This document shows positions 61,778-64,000 of a stretch of 64,000 bases of DNA, piece by piece. Where the stretch lies: positions 62,001 through 126,000 of the forward strand of contig NZ_JABJRC010000006.1 in assembly GCF_013131805.1 (NCBI RefSeq), given 5' to 3'. Position 1 is the first letter of the stretch. Every line of letters begins with the position of its first letter. The DNA is from Kribbella sandramycini (GTDB lineage Bacteria; Actinomycetota; Actinomycetes; Propionibacteriales; Kribbellaceae). The notes beneath the pieces were generated by a model. It was not told where the DNA came from. It saw nothing but the letters and a program-made list of their open reading frames with translations, and did no database searches. The position numbers and the translations under genes were made by a program.

Positions 61778-62797
61778 TTACTGCTGCATTGCCCCCGAGG
61801 TGCCACAGCTGTCCCGCAGGACCAGCTCCGTGGCGAGTACGTCGTTCCGTCCGCGAGTCCGCTCCCCGGTTACCCGCTCGTGCAACCGCTGTGCCGCCAG
61901 TCGCCCCAGCTCTGCCATCGGCTGCCGCACCGTGCTCAACCCCGGCGACACGTACCGAGCCGCCATCACGTCGTCCCACCCCGTCACGACCACGTCGTCC
62001 GGTACGCCGACGCCCAGCGAACGCAGCGTCGTCAGCACCGCCAGCCCGAGCTCGTCGTTCGCGCAGACCAACCCGTTGGGCCGTTTGCCCTTACCACGCG
62101 CGGAAATCTCCGCCGCGACCTGCCGGCCCGACTCTTCCGTCAGCGGAACCCGCAGCGGCTCATCAGCAGTCAACCCGCGCGACGCATGCGCCCGCGCGAA
62201 TCCGGCGTACCGCTCGGACACGTCGTACGAGCTGGCCGGGTCACCGACGAACAGCAACCGGCGCCGTCCGCTGGCCAGCAACCGGTTGGTCAGCTGCTCG
62301 GCGCTCGTCACGCTCTCCGTGCGGACCGAGTCACAGCCCTTGACCGGCGGATGCGCGACCAGCACCAGCGGTACGCCGGCCTGCCGCAGCTCCTGGATCG
62401 CGGACAGCTCCAGAGCGTTGCCATGGACAACGATTCCGTCGACCCGGCCGGCCAGGTCCCGCACCGAGCGGCGCGGATCCGAGTTGCCGTGCGTGACCGT
62501 GAGTACGACGCTCTGGCCGTGCTCACCGGCCCAGCGTTCGTACCCCATCAGCAGGTCACCGTAGAAGGGACCGCTGAGATCCGGCAGGACCAGCCCATGC
62601 GCTTCGTGCCGCTGCACCGCGAGACTGCGCGCCGCGCGCAGCGGCACGTAGTTCAGCTGGGCAGCTGCCTGGGCAACCTGCGTCCGCGCCTTCTCCGACA
62701 CCGGCCCGGTCCCTTGCAGGACCCGCGAAACCGTCGCGATCGACAGCTTCGCCAGAGCCGCGACGTCGTAGATCGTCGCGGGCCGTCCGGTTGTCAT
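61778..62797 (-). CDS. LacI-family transcriptional regulator
   Basis: Protein of 339 residues. The LacI helix-turn-helix is TIYDVAALAKLSIATVSRVLQGTGPVSEKARTQV-like (residues 8-40), with the hinge helix YVPLRAARSLA. The periplasmic-binding-protein-like sensor domain follows. It is the first gene of the glycan operon. A near-palindromic site lies 10 bp before its ATG, so it probably represses itself and the six genes after it. The same site stands before the phosphodiesterase gene upstream. Confidence 0.95.
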   Translation of the reverse strand: MTTGRPATIYDVAALAKLSIATVSRVLQGTGPVSEKARTQVAQAAAQLNYVPLRAARSLAVQRHEAHGLVLPDLSGPFYGDLLMGYERWAGEHGQSVVLTVTHGNSDPRRSVRDLAGRVDGIVVHGNALELSAIQELRQAGVPLVLVAHPPVKGCDSVRTESVTSAEQLTNRLLASGRRRLLFVGDPASSYDVSERYAGFARAHASRGLTADEPLRVPLTEESGRQVAAEISARGKGKRPNGLVCANDELGLAVLTTLRSLGVGVPDDVVVTGWDDVMAARYVSPGLSTVRQPMAELGRLAAQRLHERVTGERTRGRNDVLATELVLRDSCGTSGAMQQ

Positions 62798-62806
62798 CGA
62801 ACCTCC

Positions 62807-62822
62807 AGTGGAAGCGCTTACA
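62807..62822. promoter_or_regulatory. LacI-type operator before the glycan operon
   Basis: AGTGGAAGCGCTTACA, with the near-palindromic core TGGAAGCGCTTACA, lies 10-25 bp upstream of the lacI start and abuts its ribosome binding site (TGGAGG on the minus strand). The 16 bases recur exactly at 63748-63763. Confidence 0.85.
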
Positions 62823-62832
62823 CAGTTCGTAC

Positions 62833-62848
62833 CCGGCCGTCCGGCCGG
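62833..62848 (-). terminator. Hairpin after the phosphodiesterase gene
   Basis: CCGGCC (62833-62838), loop GTCC, GGCCGG (62843-62848), eight bases beyond the phosphodiesterase stop and before the LacI operator. Confidence 0.6.
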
Positions 62849-62855
62849 TAAACGT

Positions 62856-63728
62856 CTAGCTGGACAGGATGCCTGTCAGCACCTGGGGATAGTTGGTGAT
62901 CACGCCGTCCGCGCCCCAGTTGATCGCGCGCCGCATGCCCTGGCCGTCGTTGACGGTCCAGACGTGGGTGGTCAGGCCGAACGAGTGGATCAGGTCGATG
63001 ATCTCCGGGGTGACATCTCCGAGCGCCGGGTTGGCCTGTTCGGCCCAGCCCGCGGCGTCCGCCAGCACGTCCCGCGACGGCGGGCCGCCGGCGAAGAGCA
63101 GACCGACCGGAACACCCGGCGCGACCGCGTCGAACTCGCGTAACCACTCGTGGTTGAACGACTGCATGACGGCATCGCCGCGCCGCAAGGCCGCGGTGAA
63201 CTCGCGGGAGCCCAGCAGGGTATGGCGAAGCTGCTCGGCGATACCGGGGTACAGCTCGGGTGCCTTTGCCTCCAGCAACATCCCGCGGTGCGGACCGACT
63301 GCCCGCAGCCACTCGCTGAGCGTCGGCACCCGCTCGCCGGTGAACTCCGGCGCGAACCAGGAGCCGGCGTCGAGCCGCTTGATCTCGGCCAGCGTGAAGT
63401 CGCCGACCCGCCACGGGGAGCGATCCGGGAACACCTCTTCGACGTTCGTCGTCCGAGCCAGCGTCGGGTCGTGAACGATGACCAGAGCGCCGTCGGCCGT
63501 GCGCTGGACGTCGTTCTCGATCTGCTCCGCGCCCTGCCGAACGGCGGCGCGCACGGCCGCGATCGTGTTCTCCGGTGCGATTCCCGACGATCCGCGATGG
63601 GCGATCACGACGATCCCGTCGTCCGGGCGATGGTCGGCCCCGGCCTCCGGCGTGGAGGTGGGGACCGAACCGAGGACTGCGCCGGCGGTGACGGTGAGCA
63701 GACCCAGGATGGCTGTTCGACGAGTCAC
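62856..63728 (-). CDS. Secreted glycerophosphodiester phosphodiesterase
   Basis: TIM-barrel hydrolase of 290 residues releasing glycerol-3-phosphate from deacylated phospholipids or teichoic-acid-like polymers. A Tat-like signal (MTRRTAILGLLTVTAGAVLG) indicates export. The GDPD signature AHRGSSGIAPENT has the catalytic His and Glu, followed by ENDVQRTADGALVIVHDPTLARTT with the second His, and LLEAKAPE. It starts at GTG 63728. A copy of the glycan-operon LacI operator lies 19 bp upstream, so it is likely coregulated with that operon. Confidence 0.93.
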   Translation of the reverse strand: MTRRTAILGLLTVTAGAVLGSVPTSTPEAGADHRPDDGIVVIAHRGSSGIAPENTIAAVRAAVRQGAEQIENDVQRTADGALVIVHDPTLARTTNVEEVFPDRSPWRVGDFTLAEIKRLDAGSWFAPEFTGERVPTLSEWLRAVGPHRGMLLEAKAPELYPGIAEQLRHTLLGSREFTAALRRGDAVMQSFNHEWLREFDAVAPGVPVGLLFAGGPPSRDVLADAAGWAEQANPALGDVTPEIIDLIHSFGLTTHVWTVNDGQGMRRAINWGADGVITNYPQVLTGILSS

Positions 63729-63747
63729 GATCTTCTCCAGGGCGGGG

Positions 63748-63763
63748 AGTGGAAGCGCTTACA
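63748..63763. promoter_or_regulatory. LacI-type operator before the phosphodiesterase gene
   Basis: Exact 16-base copy (AGTGGAAGCGCTTACA) of the site before lacI, in the 92-bp divergent region between the phosphodiesterase and histidine-phosphatase genes. Confidence 0.85.
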
Positions 63764-63820
63764 GTTCCGTCACCCTGCCGTGGATCGTTCCAACGGTCAA
63801 GGGTCTGCGAAGATGAAAGC

Positions 63821-64000
63821 GTGACCACTGCGGAACGTAAGGACCGGCTCTACCTGGTACGCCACGGCGAGACCGAGTGGAGCAAGAACGGCCGCCACAC
63901 CTCGGTGACCGACCTGCCGCTGACCGCGGAGGGTGAGCGGGTCGCCGCCACGCTGCGCGAGCGCCTGGCCGGCCGGGAGTTCGATCTGGTCCTCACCTCA
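63821..64000 (+). CDS. Histidine phosphatase family protein (partial, cut by window end)
   Basis: The first 60 residues from GTG 63821 are visible. RLYLVRHGETEWSKNGRHTSVTDLPLT contains the RHG motif with the phosphorylated His of the phosphoglycerate-mutase-like superfamily. The substrate cannot be told from the N-terminus. It is divergent from the phosphodiesterase across a gap containing a LacI operator, which might also affect it. Confidence 0.92.
   Translation, partial: MTTAERKDRLYLVRHGETEWSKNGRHTSVTDLPLTAEGERVAATLRERLAGREFDLVLTS

Noticed and set aside
1..64000. tRNA, rRNA, insertion sequences, phage integrase or attachment sites
   Set aside because: No cloverleaf-like element, rRNA stretch, transposase or integrase was recognised. 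A covariance-model scan would be needed to exclude small RNAs.

Overview
The window is very GC-rich and densely packed, with many GTG starts and many 4-nt start/stop overlaps. This points to a filamentous or soil actinobacterium. The gene content (SARP/AfsR regulator, SigE-family ECF sigma factor, large RHS protein, ricin-type lectin, many secreted glycosidases) fits the Kribbella/Nocardioides neighbourhood; Kribbella is my best guess but is not proven from sequence alone. I see no rRNA, tRNA, CRISPR array or insertion sequence, and no gap between genes exceeds 300 bp.

The backbone of 1-43 kb matches, from memory, the order of the M. tuberculosis segment Rv1209-Rv1239c: DivIVA-type tail, tag, DUF3117, glgA/glgM, glgC, O-methyltransferase, sigE, anti-sigma factor, htrA, tatB, mrp, DUF1003, MgtE-N/CBS, general stress protein and corA. 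Lineage-specific modules are inserted in it. These are a PaaX/enoyl-CoA hydratase pair (1.2-2.9 kb), leucyl aminopeptidase and a secreted hydrolase (3.3-6.2 kb), a complete kynurenine-catabolism operon fused to the end of glgC (9.4-16.1 kb), a DeoR/SIS sugar-phosphate pair (16.9-18.7 kb), a second ECF sigma/membrane partner pair (18.8-20.1 kb) and an MFS/CGNR divergent pair (20.1-21.9 kb). Further inserts are PspAB-HtpX (27.6-29.0 kb), a CoA-ester lyase, cyclophilin, Ser/Thr kinase and acyl-CoA dehydrogenase stretch (31.5-36.0 kb), and an AfsR-type regulator flanked by two paralogous winged-helix regulators (36.0-40.9 kb).

From 43.6 kb the window is accessory and concerned with the outside of the cell. 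A 2068-residue secreted RHS/YD-repeat protein with an unusual membrane-active-looking C-terminal tip overlaps by 4 nt a 1336-residue secreted FG-GAP/ricin-lectin protein. A bidirectional terminator separates this pair from a seven-gene glycan-utilisation operon on the minus strand (LacI, sugar-binding lipoprotein, two permeases, PF10091 lipoprotein, GH39, GH29). Its LacI-type operator is repeated exactly in front of a neighbouring secreted glycerophosphodiester phosphodiesterase. The window ends inside a histidine-phosphatase gene.

Functional themes: envelope stress (SigE with anti-sigma, an RseB-like protein, HtrA, TatB, HtpX, PspAB), tryptophan/kynurenine degradation, glycogen synthesis, glycan capture and import, and a secreted RHS/lectin pair that is the best candidate for something undescribed.
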